A stretch of 64,000 nt of DNA from Mycolicibacterium rufum (GTDB lineage Bacteria > Actinomycetota > Actinomycetes > Mycobacteriales > Mycobacteriaceae), in contig NZ_CP092427.2 of NCBI RefSeq assembly GCF_022374875.2, positions 1,860,001-1,924,000 on the forward strand, read 5' to 3'. Positions within the stretch are counted from its first letter, which is position 1, and the number at the start of each line of letters is the position of its first letter. This document shows positions 28,458 to 40,258 of this stretch, piece after piece. The notes below the pieces were generated by a model. It ran no database searches, was not told where the DNA came from, and worked only from the letters and a program-made list of their open reading frames with translations. The translations under genes and the position numbers were made by a program.

Positions 28458-29630
28458 TCAGCCCAGGACGTCGGTGATCGGGGCGCCGGCCGCGATCTTG
28501 GCCCGGACCTTCATCACCTTGCCGGGGAACCCTCCGCCGACCACACCGACCACGACACCGTCGCGCTCGTAATAGGCGAGGAACTTGCGGCCGTCGTCCT
28601 CGACGATGTGCACGGTGTCCGTGGCCTCGGGTTCACCGAGGGCCTGGATCTTGACGTCGTACTGGTCGCTCCAGAAATACGGCACCGACACCGCCGCCGG
28701 AACGTCCTGGCCCAGCATCGCCGGCACCAGCACTCGCGCCTGATCGGCGACGTTGCTCCAATGCTCGACGCGCACTTGACCTTTCACCTCGTCGCGCCAG
28801 GATGCACAGTCGCCGATGGCCCACACATGCGGTGCGCTGGTGCGGCCGGCGTCATCGCACACGACGCCGTTGTCCACGGCGATCCCGCTGCCCTCGAGCC
28901 AGTCGGTGGCCGGGTGCGAGCCGATACCCACCACCACGATGTCGGCGTCGATCCGTTCGCCGTCCGACAGCGTCACGGTGCGCACCCGGTCGTCACCGCT
29001 CACCTCGGCCACGCCGACGCCACAGCGCACGTCGACGCCCTCGGCCCGGTGCAGGCGGGTCACCAGCTCGCCGATCTTCTCCCCCAGCACCGACGCGAGC
29101 GGCGCGGGTTGCGGTTCCACCAGGACGACGTCGACCCCGAGCTTGCGCAGACTCGCCGCCACCTCACAGCCGATGAAGCCGGCGCCGACCACGACGGCAC
29201 GGCGGGCGTCGGCGGCCTCCCGGCGCAGCGCCAGGCTTTCACCGACGTTGCGCAGCACGTGGATTCCCGGCAGGTCCGGAAACGAGCGAATCCGCTTGGG
29301 CACCAGGCCCGTCGCGATCACCAGCTCGTCGTAACCCAGCTGGCTGCCATCGGCGAGCGTCACCGTCTTGGCGTCGGTGTCCACCGATCGGGCGCCGTTG
29401 CCGAGCAGCAGCGTGATGTCCTTCTCGGCATAGAACTCCGCCGGCTTCAGGCTGGTGTCGTCGGTCTCGGCCCGCAGCACCTCCTTCGACAGCGGCGGCC
29501 GGTCATAGGGCAGATGGTCCTCGTCGCTGACGATGGTGATCGGTCCGGAGTACTCCGCACGGCGGAGTTGCTCGGCGGTGCGGGCAGCGGCGAGCCCGCC
29601 GCCGACGATCACGACCCCTGAAGTGCTCAT
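28458..29630 (-). CDS. Ferredoxin-reductase-like FAD-dependent oxidoreductase
   Basis: This 390-residue enzyme has two dinucleotide-binding sites. The FAD site is at the N-terminus (VIVGGGLAAARTAEQLRRAE). The NAD(P)H site is near residue 145 (VVVGAGFIGCEVAASLRKLG). The C-terminal FAD contact is seen as VWAIGDCASW. It belongs with putidaredoxin/rubredoxin-type reductases that feed P450s or dioxygenases. The homologue in M. tuberculosis (Rv0688, as I recall) also lies near the mft genes. The start MSTSGVVIVGG is at 29630. Confidence 0.92.
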   Translation of the reverse strand: MSTSGVVIVGGGLAAARTAEQLRRAEYSGPITIVSDEDHLPYDRPPLSKEVLRAETDDTSLKPAEFYAEKDITLLLGNGARSVDTDAKTVTLADGSQLGYDELVIATGLVPKRIRSFPDLPGIHVLRNVGESLALRREAADARRAVVVGAGFIGCEVAASLRKLGVDVVLVEPQPAPLASVLGEKIGELVTRLHRAEGVDVRCGVGVAEVSGDDRVRTVTLSDGERIDADIVVVGIGSHPATDWLEGSGIAVDNGVVCDDAGRTSAPHVWAIGDCASWRDEVKGQVRVEHWSNVADQARVLVPAMLGQDVPAAVSVPYFWSDQYDVKIQALGEPEATDTVHIVEDDGRKFLAYYERDGVVVGVVGGGFPGKVMKVRAKIAAGAPITDVLG

Positions 29631-29686
29631 CTGGGCTTTTTACACGATCGCGACGGCCCGTTGTACGTCACCCCACGAGTGCGTGC

Positions 29687-30133
29687 TCAGCCCCGCGCCC
29701 GCTCGATGATGTTGGACAACACGACGATGCTCTCGCTGCGCTCGATGTCGGCGCTCGAGCGAATCCGCTCCAGTGCCTCCTCGAGGTGGCGCATGTCCCG
29801 GGCCAGCACGTGCAGCATCGCATCGGCCGTGCCCGTCACCGTCGCGGCGCCGACCACTTCCGGGATGTCCTGCCAGGCGGCACGCAACTGGTCGGGCGCG
29901 ATCGTGCCGTGGCAGAACACCTGCACATAGGCCTCGGTGGTCCACCCGAGCGCGTTGCGGTCGATGACCGTGGTGAAGTTGCGGATCACGCCGGAGTCGA
30001 GCATCCGGTCGACGCGACGCTTGACCGCCGGCGCCGAGAGGTTCACCCGCTGCCCGATCTCGGCGAAGGTGGCGCGGGCGTTCTCGGCCAGTTCGGCCAG
30101 GATCATCTCGTCGGTGGCGTCCAGCCGATCCAT
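29687..30133 (-). CDS. Lrp/AsnC-family transcriptional regulator
   Basis: This 148-residue protein has an N-terminal winged helix (DEMILAELAENARATFAEIG, then SAPAVKRRVDRMLDSGVIRN) and a C-terminal RAM ligand domain. The start at ATG 30131-30133 was chosen because it gives MDRLDATDEM, the usual AsnC beginning; a longer frame upstream is not AsnC-like. It is divergent from ddaH-rocD, and by position likely controls them, as the equivalent genes are arranged in other mycobacteria. Confidence 0.93.
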   Translation of the reverse strand: MDRLDATDEMILAELAENARATFAEIGQRVNLSAPAVKRRVDRMLDSGVIRNFTTVIDRNALGWTTEAYVQVFCHGTIAPDQLRAAWQDIPEVVGAATVTGTADAMLHVLARDMRHLEEALERIRSSADIERSESIVVLSNIIERARG

Positions 30134-30165
30134 TTCGCTCCTCCAACGCAACAAAACAACGCAGA

Positions 30166-30177
30166 CCCGATCTCGGG
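30166..30177. promoter_or_regulatory. Palindrome in the asnC-ddaH gap
   Basis: CCCGA-TC-TCGGG (30166-30177) is a perfect inverted repeat in the 115-base gap between the divergent regulator and ddaH genes. The same gap has repeated AACGCA elements near 30145-30165. An AsnC-type regulator could bind here, but no consensus supports it. Confidence 0.35.
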
Positions 30178-30213
30178 ACAACAAACCAACTATAGACACG
30201 CAACAGGCGTCGA

Positions 30214-30242
30214 TTGATTGCGCCAGCACGCCGAAATATCGT
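30214..30242 (+). promoter_or_regulatory. Predicted promoter of ddaH-rocD, leaderless
   Basis: TTGATT (30214-30219) and TATCGT (30237-30242) are spaced by 17 bases. The ATG of ddaH begins at 30249, exactly where transcription should start, so the mRNA is predicted to be leaderless. No Shine-Dalgarno is visible before this ATG, which agrees. Leaderless mRNAs are common in mycobacteria. Confidence 0.6.
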
Positions 30243-30248
30243 TGATCC

Positions 30249-31099
30249 ATGACGATGGACCTCGCCACCGCCACCTCACCGGCCCAGGACACCCCGACCG
30301 CCCGCACTGCCCGGCCCCGCCGCTACGTGATGACGAGCCCGGAGCACTTCTCCGTCGAGTACGTCATCAACCCGTGGATGGACACCACCACGCCGGTCGA
30401 CACCGGCCGCGCCGTCGCGCAGTGGGAAGCGTTGCGCCAGACCTACCTCGATCTCGGCCACACCGTCGACCTGGTCGCGCCGGTCGCCGGTCTGCCGGAC
30501 ATGGTGTACGCCGCCAACGGCGGAATGCTGGTCAACGGCAAGGCCGTGGTCGCGCGCTTCGCCTACCAGGAGCGGGCGGCCGAGGCGGTCGCCTACGCCG
30601 CCTGGATGGCGGACAACGGCTTCCATGCCGCCGAAACGCGGCACGTCAACGAAGGCCAGGGCGACCTGCTGCTCGCCGGCTCGATGATCCTGGCCGGGCA
30701 TGGGTTTCGCACCGACCGGCGTGCGCATCACGAGATCGCGGAGCATCTCGGGATGCCGCTGGTCGCGCTGGAACTGGTCGACCCGCGGTTCTACCACCTC
30801 GACACCGCGCTCGCCGTCCTCGACGACACCACCGTCGCGTACTACCCGCCGGCGTTCGCCGAGCAGTCCCGCGCCACGCTGCGCGACTTGTTCCCCGACG
30901 CGATCGAGGTCGCGACCGCCGACGCCTACGTGCTCGGGCTCAACGCCGTCTCCGACGGCCTCCATGTCGTCCTGCCCGCCGCCGCCACCGGATTCGCCGA
31001 CCAGTTGCGCGCGCACGGATTCCGCCCGATCGGCGTCGACCTCTCCGAGCTGCTCAAGGGCGGCGGCTCGGTGAAATGCTGCACCTTGGAGGTACATTC

Positions 31100-31103
<4 letters not shown>
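30249..31103 (+). CDS. ddaH: Dimethylargininase / arginine-deiminase-family enzyme
   Basis: This 284-residue guanidino-group-modifying enzyme probably releases citrulline from methylarginine or arginine. Visible features are VINPWMDTTTPVDTGRAVAQ, the substrate loop LPDMVYAANGGMLVNGKAVV, and the catalytic Cys near the end in GGGSVKCCTLEVHS (Cys277/278). It overlaps the rocD start by 4 bases, so the two products act in one arginine-to-ornithine/glutamate pathway. An AsnC regulator is divergent upstream. Arginine itself is also possible as the substrate. Confidence 0.88.
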
Positions 31104-33177
<2,074 letters not shown>

Positions 33178-33209
33178 CTAACAGCAGAACTAGAACGCGT
33201 TCTAGATGT

Positions 33210-34037
33210 CTACAGGTCGGCGATGATCTGCTGGCGTTTGGTGGCGTACTCGGCGTCGGTGATCGACCCGGTGGCTCGCAGCGTCTCGAGCTCCTGGAGA
33301 CGTTGCGCCGTGGTCGGTTCCGAGGACGGCGACGGCATCGGCGGCGCCGCGGCGGGCACCGGCGGCGGGGCGTGCTGCGCGCCGGCGCGCCGGACGATGG
33401 CCTGCACCTGCGCGCGCGCGGCGGGATTGACCCGCAGGTCGATCATTGAGTCCATGCCGATGCCGTTGGCCTTGAGCACAGCCAGGATCTCCATCAACGG
33501 CTCGGTCTGGCCGGTCAGGTCGTAGGTGCGGTTGTCTTCGGCGACGGTGAACGTCGCCGGCATCATGCCGCTCACCAGGGCGCTGCGTTCCCAGTCGATC
33601 TGGTAGTCGTTGGTCGCGGGGTCGACGAGGGCCACCAGTTTGCGGCTGGTGATCATCGGCAGCCGGCTCACCGACGCGATCACGGTGTCCTGGGTGGAGA
33701 ACGGCGTGATGCCGGGCCCCGAGACCTGCAGGTTGATCTTGACCAGCGGCTGCTCGTTGATGCGCGTGTTCGTCTCCTGGATGCCGACCACCTGTGCGAG
33801 CGCGAGCACTCCGGTCGCCTCCAGAGCCTGGGTCTTGGCGGCCTTCCTCGAGCCGGCGCTGGTGAGGACCAGCGCGATGAGGACGTCGAGCGCGGTCACC
33901 AGCAGACCCGTCCAGAACATCCACTTCATCAGCGGGCTGGCACCCGACGCGAAGTAGATGACCAGGAAGATCGGGCCGACGATGCCGCACAGCAGAACGA
34001 ACAGCTGGATCCGGACATACCGCCAGAGAGTCGACAC
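33210..34037 (-). CDS. Membrane protein with C-terminal SHOCT domain
   Basis: This 275-residue protein has two membrane segments near the N-terminus (LFVLLCGIVGPIFLVIYFAS and FWTGLLVTALDVLIALVLTS). A central beta-rich part (about 70-200) follows, then a Pro/Ala-rich linker and a C-terminal SHOCT motif (RLQELETLRATGSITDAEYA). SHOCT motifs are common oligomerisation or binding modules. The function is unknown. A GTG start at 34035-34037 is used. It is on the same strand as, and 23 bases after, the cutinase gene. Confidence 0.8.
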   Translation of the reverse strand: MSTLWRYVRIQLFVLLCGIVGPIFLVIYFASGASPLMKWMFWTGLLVTALDVLIALVLTSAGSRKAAKTQALEATGVLALAQVVGIQETNTRINEQPLVKINLQVSGPGITPFSTQDTVIASVSRLPMITSRKLVALVDPATNDYQIDWERSALVSGMMPATFTVAEDNRTYDLTGQTEPLMEILAVLKANGIGMDSMIDLRVNPAARAQVQAIVRRAGAQHAPPPVPAAAPPMPSPSSEPTTAQRLQELETLRATGSITDAEYATKRQQIIADL

Positions 34038-34060
34038 GGGTCAGATTATGACCCGGAACG

Positions 34061-34900
34061 TCAGGATCCGGCGGCCACCTGCACGGTATTGGCGTCCGGA
34101 ATCGCCACCGGCCGGCTCTGCACCAGACGGAACAGCGGCGCGGTCCACGCGTCCATGGCCGACGCGCGCGCGTAGCTGGTGTGCACCGCGACGGCGGCCG
34201 GGTTCATGTCGTCCTCGGCGTCGGGATCGTAATCGCAGACAGCGTCCCCGAGATCGCAGACGCTGATCGTGCGCGCACCCATCGTCGGGGTGAGCGGGGC
34301 GGGCGCGTGGGCCAGGATCGGCCAGTCCTGCGCGACACCCTTGCCGCGCCCGGGCACCGCGGTGACCGAGCCGAGGTTCAGTGTGGGGTCCGCCGGGAGA
34401 CGGTCACCGTCGGCGACCAGAAGCGCCGCCGCCAGGTTCGGGCTGGCCTCCAGCGCCGTCAGATTGCGGTGCACCACCATCGCGCCCTGGGAGTACCCGG
34501 CCAGCACCACCTGGGTAGTCGGGCACTGCGCGACGAACGCCGCGTACTGCGAGGCCAGTGCCGTCGCGCCGGTGTCGACACTGCTCATGAATCCCAGCCA
34601 GCCCATCGCGCCGCCGTCGGCGGGTACGGGAACCGCGGGATAGTCGACGGCCTCGGCGGTGATGGTGCGGCCGCTGCCCTGCACCAGCTGCGCGAAGTCG
34701 CGGTAGGACTTGTTGACGACGCGGCCCATGCCGTCGTCACTGGCGATGTCGGCGGGGGTGCGCTCACCCGATCCGGCGGCACCCATCCAGTGCACATCCG
34801 GGCAGGCCGGCTGCGCGGAGGCGGTTCCGGCCGACAGGCCGAACATGGCGACGCCGCCCATCAGGGCGGCGGCGGCGAAAGTCGAAAAACGTGTACTCAA
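34061..34900 (-). CDS. Cutinase-like secreted esterase
   Basis: This 279-residue alpha/beta hydrolase has a signal peptide (FAAAALMGGVAMFGLSAGTA, cleavage near SAQP). The nucleophile elbow is VVLAGYSQGAMVVHRNL (Ser in GYSQG), and the oxyanion/start segment is GAAGSGERTPADIASDD. A Cys/Asp/His region (VCDLGDAVCDYDPDAEDDMN) completes the triad. It is likely an exported lipid esterase. The start is TTG (34898-34900), which is not ideal; a GAGGATC Shine-Dalgarno lies upstream. Confidence 0.88.
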   Translation of the reverse strand: MSTRFSTFAAAALMGGVAMFGLSAGTASAQPACPDVHWMGAAGSGERTPADIASDDGMGRVVNKSYRDFAQLVQGSGRTITAEAVDYPAVPVPADGGAMGWLGFMSSVDTGATALASQYAAFVAQCPTTQVVLAGYSQGAMVVHRNLTALEASPNLAAALLVADGDRLPADPTLNLGSVTAVPGRGKGVAQDWPILAHAPAPLTPTMGARTISVCDLGDAVCDYDPDAEDDMNPAAVAVHTSYARASAMDAWTAPLFRLVQSRPVAIPDANTVQVAAGS

Positions 34901-35006
34901 CGAATGATCCTCTGGCCCACACCGTTACGTGAAGGCGGCGGACCCCTCGACCGCCGCCACACAGTACATCGTCGGCTCGGTGGGCGGCGTTACAGCTGCT
35001 CCCGAC

Positions 35007-35048
35007 ACGAAAATGGCGCCCACCCCGAAGGGTGAGCGCCACTTTCGT
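35007..35048 (-). terminator. Terminator of the tuf operon
   Basis: On the minus strand, a 19-base-pair stem with two G-U pairs (arms at 35030-35048 and 35007-35025) is closed by a TTCG tetraloop (35026-35029), 16 bases past the tuf stop. It lies before the cutinase gene. T-tract features are weak, but the hairpin is very stable. Confidence 0.8.
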
Positions 35049-35063
35049 TGGCTGGTACCTAGA

Positions 35064-36254
35064 TCACTTGATGATCTTGGTGACGCGGCCGGCGCCGACG
35101 GTACGGCCGCCCTCGCGGATCGCGAAGCGCAGGCCCTCGTCCATGGCGACGGGCTGGATCAGCTTGACGGAGATGTCGGTGTTGTCACCGGGCATCACCA
35201 TCTCGGTGCCCTCGGGCAGGGTCACCACGCCGGTCACGTCCGTGGTCCGGAAGTAGAACTGCGGACGGTAGTTGTTGAAGAACGGCGTGTGGCGGCCACC
35301 CTCGTCCTTGGACAGGATGTAGACCTGACCCTCGAACTCGGTGTGCGGGGTGGTGGTACCCGGCTTGATGACGACCTGGCCGCGCTCGACGTCCTCGCGC
35401 TTGATGCCGCGCAGCAGCAGACCGACGTTGTCGCCGGCCTGGCCCTGGTCGAGCAGCTTGCGGAACATCTCGACACCGGTGACGGTGGTCTTGGTGGTGG
35501 TCGGGCGGATGCCGACGATCTCGACTTCCTCGTTCACGTTGACCACACCGCGCTCTACACGACCGGTGACCACGGTGCCGCGGCCGGTGATGGTGAAGAC
35601 GTCCTCGACGGGCATCAGGAACGGCTTGTCGGTTTCGCGCACCGGGTCCGGGATCGACTCGTCGACGGCCTCCATGAGCTCCTCGACGGACTTGACCCAC
35701 TTCTCGTCGCCCTCGAGCGCCTTGAGCGCCGAGACGCGAACCACGGGGGCGTCCTCGTCGAAGTCCTGGGCGGCCAGCAGCTCGCGGACCTCCATCTCGA
35801 CGAGCTCGATGAGCTCCTCGTCGTCCACGGCGTCGGCCTTGTTCAGCGCGACCAGGATGTAGGGCACACCCACCTGGCGAGCCAGCAGCACGTGCTCGCG
35901 GGTCTGCGGCATCGGGCCGTCAGTGGCGGCGACCACCAGGATCGCGCCGTCCATCTGGGCGGCACCGGTGATCATGTTCTTGATGTAGTCAGCGTGACCG
36001 GGGGCGTCGACGTGTGCGTAGTGACGCTTGTCGGTCTGGTACTCCACGTGGGAGATGTTGATCGTGATACCGCGCTGACGCTCCTCGGGCGCATTGTCGA
36101 TCTGGTCGAATGCGCGCGACTCGTTCAAATCGGGGTACTTGTCGTGCAGAACCTTGGTGATTGCTGCGGTCAGCGTGGTCTTGCCGTGGTCAACGTGACC
36201 GATGGTCCCGATGTTGACGTGCGGCTTCGTCCGCTCGAACTTCGCCTTCGCCAC
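35064..36254 (-). CDS. tuf: Elongation factor Tu
   Basis: EF-Tu (396 residues) delivers aminoacyl-tRNA to the ribosome. G-domain motifs are [25 protein letters not shown] and [10 protein letters not shown]. The C-terminal region ([20 protein letters not shown]) is normal. The GTG start (36252-36254) follows GGAGGAC by about 6 bases. It is downstream of fusA with an 84-base gap, and ends at a strong terminator. Confidence 0.99.
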   Translation of the reverse strand: MAKAKFERTKPHVNIGTIGHVDHGKTTLTAAITKVLHDKYPDLNESRAFDQIDNAPEERQRGITINISHVEYQTDKRHYAHVDAPGHADYIKNMITGAAQMDGAILVVAATDGPMPQTREHVLLARQVGVPYILVALNKADAVDDEELIELVEMEVRELLAAQDFDEDAPVVRVSALKALEGDEKWVKSVEELMEAVDESIPDPVRETDKPFLMPVEDVFTITGRGTVVTGRVERGVVNVNEEVEIVGIRPTTTKTTVTGVEMFRKLLDQGQAGDNVGLLLRGIKREDVERGQVVIKPGTTTPHTEFEGQVYILSKDEGGRHTPFFNNYRPQFYFRTTDVTGVVTLPEGTEMVMPGDNTDISVKLIQPVAMDEGLRFAIREGGRTVGAGRVTKIIK

Positions 36255-36338
36255 TGTGTTGTCCTCCTGGACTGTGTTGGTGCTCTTACTTAAGCAGGGT
36301 TGATCTTTGCAGTTGTGGTTCCTCGCGGGACAACCGGG

Positions 36339-38441
36339 CTACTGCCCGGTCGCCTTCGCGATGATCTCCTTCGACACGTTCGCCGGAACCTCGGCGTACG
36401 AGTCGAACACCATGGAGTAGTTCGCCCGGCCCTGGGTCTTCGACCGGAGGTCGCCGACGTAGCCGAACATCTCCGACAGCGGAACCTGCGCCTTGACGAC
36501 GCGCGCACCGCTGCGCTCCTCCATGGCCTGGATCTGACCACGGCGGGAGTTCAGGTCGCCGATCACGTCACCCATGTAGTCCTCGGGGGTGGTGACCTCG
36601 ACGGCCATGATGGGCTCGAGGATGACCGGCTGCGCGGCCTGCGCGGCCTTCTTCAGCACCTGCGAGCCGGCCACCTTGAACGCCATTTCCGACGAGTCGA
36701 CCTCGTGGAAGGCGCCGTCGAGCAGGGTGACCTTCAGGTTCACCAGCGGGTAGCCGGCCAGCACGCCGTACTGCATGGCGTCCTGGGCACCGGCGTCCAC
36801 CGACGGGATGTACTCGCGCGGGATGCGGCCACCGGTGACCTTGTTCTCGAACTCGTAGGTCGCGCCGTCCTCGCCGCTGAAGGGCTCGAGGTCGATGAGC
36901 ACCTTGGCGAACTGGCCGGAGCCACCCGTCTGCTTCTTGTGGGTGAACTCGACCTTCTCGACCTTGCGCTTGATCGTCTCGCGGTAGGCCACCTGCGGCT
37001 TGCCGACGTTGGCCTCGACCTTGAACTCGCGACGCATGCGGTCCACGAGGATGTCCAGGTGCAGCTCGCCCATGCCGCCGATGACGGTCTGGCCGGTCTC
37101 CTGGTCCAGGTGCACCTTGAAGGTCGGGTCCTCTTCGGCGAGCTTCTGGATCGCGGTGCCCAGCTTCTCCTGGTCGCTCTTGGTCTTCGGCTCGATGGCC
37201 ACCTCGATGACCGGATCCGGGAACGTCATCGACTCCAGCACGATCTGCTGGTTCGGATCGCTCAGCGTGTCACCGGTCGTGGTGTCCTTCAGACCGATCA
37301 CGGCGTAGATGTGGCCGGCCGACGCGCGCTCGACGGGGTTCTCCTTGTTGGAGTGCATCTGGAACAGCTTGCCCAGCCGCTCCTTCTTGCCCTTGGTCGC
37401 GTTGATGACCTGGCTGCCCGACTCGACCGTGCCCGAGTAGACGCGGACGTAGGTCAGCTTGCCGAAGAACGGGTGCGTGGCGACCTTGAACGCCAGCGCC
37501 GAGAACGGCTCGTCGGTCGACGGCTTACGGGTGATCAGCTCGTCTTCCTTGTTCGGAGCGTGGCCCTCGGCGGGCGGCACGTCCAGCGGCGACGGCAGGT
37601 AGTCGATGACGGCGTCGAGCATGGGCTGCACGCCCTTGTTCTTGAACGCCGAGCCGCACAGCACGAGGTAGGCCTGCGAGCTGATGGTCAGCTTGCGCAG
37701 CGCACCCTTGATCTCCTCGATCGTCAGCTCTTCGCCGCCGAAGTACTTCTCGAGCAGCGCCTCGTCGGTCTCGGCGACCGCCTCGAGCAGCTTGGTGCGG
37801 TACTCGTCGGCCTTCTCCTGCAGATCGGCCGGGATCTCGACGACGTCGTACTTCTCGCCCAGCTTGGCCTCGGCGCTCCACACCTTGGCCTTCATCTCGA
37901 CCAGGTCGATGACGCCGGAGAAGTCACCCTCCGAGCCGATGGGCAGCTGGATCGGGATGACGTTGGCGCCGAGGCGCTCCTCCATCGTGCGGACCGAGAA
38001 GTAGAAGTCGGCGCCCAGCTTGTCCATCTTGTTGACGAAGCAGATGCGCGGGACGTCGTACTTGTCGGCCTGCCGCCAGACCTGCTCGGACTGCGGCTCC
38101 ACGCCTTCCTTGCCGTCGAAGACGGCCACGGCGCCGTCGAGCACGCGCAGCGAGCGCTCCACCTCGACGGTGAAGTCGACGTGGCCGGGGGTGTCGATGA
38201 TGTTGATCTGGTTGTCGTTCCAGAAGCAGGTGGTGGCGGCCGAGGTGATCGTGATCCCTCGCTCCTGCTCCTGCTCCATCCAGTCCATCGTGGCGGCGCC
38301 GTCGTGCACCTCACCGATCTTGTAGCTGATACCGGTGTAGTAGAGGATGCGCTCGGTCGTCGTCGTCTTGCCGGCATCGATGTGCGCCATGATGCCGATG
38401 TTGCGGACCTTGGTGAGGTCGGTCAGCACGTCCTGTGCCAC
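36339..38441 (-). CDS. fusA: Elongation factor G
   Basis: EF-G (700 residues) catalyses translocation on the ribosome. GTPase motifs are [39 protein letters not shown] and [11 protein letters not shown]. The start [20 protein letters not shown] uses GTG. The order rpsL-rpsG-fusA-tuf is the usual str operon. It follows rpsG by 79 bases. Fusidic-acid-type resistance mutations cannot be judged without alignment. Confidence 0.99.
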   Translation of the reverse strand: MAQDVLTDLTKVRNIGIMAHIDAGKTTTTERILYYTGISYKIGEVHDGAATMDWMEQEQERGITITSAATTCFWNDNQINIIDTPGHVDFTVEVERSLRVLDGAVAVFDGKEGVEPQSEQVWRQADKYDVPRICFVNKMDKLGADFYFSVRTMEERLGANVIPIQLPIGSEGDFSGVIDLVEMKAKVWSAEAKLGEKYDVVEIPADLQEKADEYRTKLLEAVAETDEALLEKYFGGEELTIEEIKGALRKLTISSQAYLVLCGSAFKNKGVQPMLDAVIDYLPSPLDVPPAEGHAPNKEDELITRKPSTDEPFSALAFKVATHPFFGKLTYVRVYSGTVESGSQVINATKGKKERLGKLFQMHSNKENPVERASAGHIYAVIGLKDTTTGDTLSDPNQQIVLESMTFPDPVIEVAIEPKTKSDQEKLGTAIQKLAEEDPTFKVHLDQETGQTVIGGMGELHLDILVDRMRREFKVEANVGKPQVAYRETIKRKVEKVEFTHKKQTGGSGQFAKVLIDLEPFSGEDGATYEFENKVTGGRIPREYIPSVDAGAQDAMQYGVLAGYPLVNLKVTLLDGAFHEVDSSEMAFKVAGSQVLKKAAQAAQPVILEPIMAVEVTTPEDYMGDVIGDLNSRRGQIQAMEERSGARVVKAQVPLSEMFGYVGDLRSKTQGRANYSMVFDSYAEVPANVSKEIIAKATGQ

Positions 38442-38520
38442 GGCTAGATTCCCACTCTTTCGCTTGCTTGTCGGGTGTTCTGTTGCGCCCTGCGGTCCTC
38501 AGTGACGGCAGGGCCTGCAA

Positions 38521-38991
38521 TCACCAGCGGTAATGCGCGAAGGCGCGGTTGGCCTCGGCCATCTTGTGGGTGTCCTCGCGGCGCTTGACCGCGGCACCCA
38601 GGCCGTTGCTGGCATCGAGGATCTCGTTGGCCAGACGCTCGACCATGGTCTTCTCGCGGCGTTGCTTGGAGAAGCTGACCAGCCAGCGCAGCGCCAGGGT
38701 CACCGAGCGGTCCGGACGAACCTCGACCGGAACCTGGTAGGTGGCGCCACCGACGCGGCGGCTGCGGACCTCGAGGGAGGGCTTGACGTTGTCCATGGCC
38801 CGCTTGAGCGTGACCACCGGATCCGTGCCGGTCTTGTCCCGGGCCTGTTCGAGCGCACCATAGACAATGCGCTCGGCCAGAGATTTCTTCCCGTCCAGGA
38901 GCACCTTGTTGACCAGCTGGGTGACCAGCTGCGACCCGTAGACGGGGTCGTTGACCAACGGACGCTTGGGCGCCGGTCCCTTGCGCGGCAT
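38521..38991 (-). CDS. rpsG: 30S ribosomal protein S7
   Basis: S7 (156 residues) starts [20 protein letters not shown] and contains [20 protein letters not shown] and the C-terminal segment [20 protein letters not shown]. It initiates assembly of the 30S head. The start at ATG 38989-38991 shares a base with the rpsL stop. Confidence 0.98.
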   Translation of the reverse strand: MPRKGPAPKRPLVNDPVYGSQLVTQLVNKVLLDGKKSLAERIVYGALEQARDKTGTDPVVTLKRAMDNVKPSLEVRSRRVGGATYQVPVEVRPDRSVTLALRWLVSFSKQRREKTMVERLANEILDASNGLGAAVKRREDTHKMAEANRAFAHYRW

Positions 38992-39365
38992 CAGCTCTTC
39001 TCCTTCTTCGCGCCGTAACGGCTGCGGGCCTGCTTGCGGTTCTTCACGCCCTGGGTGTCGAGCGATCCGCGGATGATCTTGTAGCGCACACCCGGCAGGT
39101 CCTTCACACGACCACCACGCACCAGCACCATCGAGTGCTCCTGCAGGTTGTGGCCTTCGCCCGGGATGTAGGCGGTGACCTCGACCGCGCTGGTCAGTCG
39201 CACACGGGCGACCTTGCGAAGCGCCGAGTTGGGCTTCTTCGGGGTCGTGGTGTACACGCGGGTGCACACACCGCGACGCTGCGGGCTGCCCTTGAGCGCC
39301 GCGGTCTTCACCTTGGCGATCTTGTCGCGGCGACCCTTACGGACCAGCTGGTTGATGGTTGGCAT
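38991..39365 (-). CDS. rpsL: 30S ribosomal protein S12
   Basis: S12 (124 residues) starts [20 protein letters not shown]. The two streptomycin-resistance positions are wild type: Lys43 in [13 protein letters not shown] and Lys88 in [12 protein letters not shown]12 sits at the decoding centre and controls accuracy. It is the first gene of the str operon, with a leader of about 200 bases in front of it. Confidence 0.98.
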   Translation of the reverse strand: MPTINQLVRKGRRDKIAKVKTAALKGSPQRRGVCTRVYTTTPKKPNSALRKVARVRLTSAVEVTAYIPGEGHNLQEHSMVLVRGGRVKDLPGVRYKIIRGSLDTQGVKNRKQARSRYGAKKEKS

Positions 39366-39573
39366 GTACCGGCTTCCTGTGCTTGCTTTCGTCTTCTTGA
39401 AGTTCGTGTCGCGGGCTACCCCGCATCCGGGCGTGTCGCATGCGGCCGCCGCGTGAGTCTCGGAGTAATTTCCAAGGCGCCCGCGGCGCTAGACATGCAG
39501 ACTGGCCCGGCGTGCAGGCGTGCTTGTGACTCAGTCAAGCCCCAAGCGCCTTATCTGCCAGGCACGACGATCC

Positions 39574-39601
39574 ACGATACCAGGGCCGCGGACCTCGACA
39601 A
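39574..39601 (-). promoter_or_regulatory. Possible promoter of the str (rpsL) operon
   Basis: On the minus strand, TTGTCG (39596-39601) and TATCGT (39574-39579), with a 16-base spacer, point to rpsL about 200 bases away. The gap 39366-39627 shows no gene. Other -10-like sequences exist nearby (for example around 39535), so this choice is uncertain. Confidence 0.4.
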
Positions 39602-39627
39602 AACCCGCTGACCTGCGCCGCTGCCCG

Positions 39628-40203
39628 TCACCGGTGCCGCATGCCGGCAGCCAGCCGCATCACCATGTCGCTGAACACCGCGTCGGTGTCGATGCCGCTC
39701 ATCACCCCGGTCATCTCCAGCAGCACGAACCCGTGCATGGCCGACCAGAACTCCAGCGCGGCGAAGAACGCCGACTCCTCGTCCAGGCCGTAGGTGGACA
39801 GCACCGCGATGACCGGCGCGGCCGCGTCGTGCGTGGCCTGCGTGAACTCCGGATCGTCGCCGCCGAGCGGCATCCGGGTGAATGCCGAGTACCGGCCCGG
39901 ATGGTGGTGGGCATAGCTGCGGTAGGCGCCGGCCATCACCATCACCGCGTCGTCGGGGGTCCGGCCCTGGCCGACGGTGTTGAGCATGTCGATGATGTCG
40001 CCGACCACCCGCATCCGCACCGAACGGCGCAGATCGTCGAGGCTGTGCACGTGGTTGTACAGCGACGGCCCCTTGGTACCGAGCTGATGGGCCAGCGCAT
40101 TGATGGTCAGGGCGTCCCAGCCCTCGCGGTCCAGGAACGTCAGCGCGGCGTTGACGATGGCGTCGCGGCTCAGCCTCGCGGTGCGCGGCGGCCGAGTTGC
40201 CAT
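39628..40203 (-). CDS. TetR-family regulator next to rpsL
   Basis: This 191-residue protein has a TetR helix-turn-helix (IVNAALTFLDREGWDALTIN, then ALAHQLGTKGPSLYNHVHSL) and a C-terminal ligand domain with the pattern GRYSAFTRMPLGG. A similar gene lies at the same place in M. tuberculosis (Rv0681, as I recall). Its target is unknown. It lies 55 bases after the DUF3558 gene stop on the same strand. Confidence 0.88.
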   Translation of the reverse strand: MATRPPRTARLSRDAIVNAALTFLDREGWDALTINALAHQLGTKGPSLYNHVHSLDDLRRSVRMRVVGDIIDMLNTVGQGRTPDDAVMVMAGAYRSYAHHHPGRYSAFTRMPLGGDDPEFTQATHDAAAPVIAVLSTYGLDEESAFFAALEFWSAMHGFVLLEMTGVMSGIDTDAVFSDMVMRLAAGMRHR

Positions 40204-40258
40204 CTCGTGTCCCCCTTCGCCGCGGCCGACCCGACGCTACGAGGGTCGACGAGAGACT

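Noticed and set aside
36300..38447. Long plus-strand frame opposite fusA
   Set aside because: Same reason: EF-G motifs lie on the minus strand, and the antisense product is low-complexity Leu/Asp/Val sequence.
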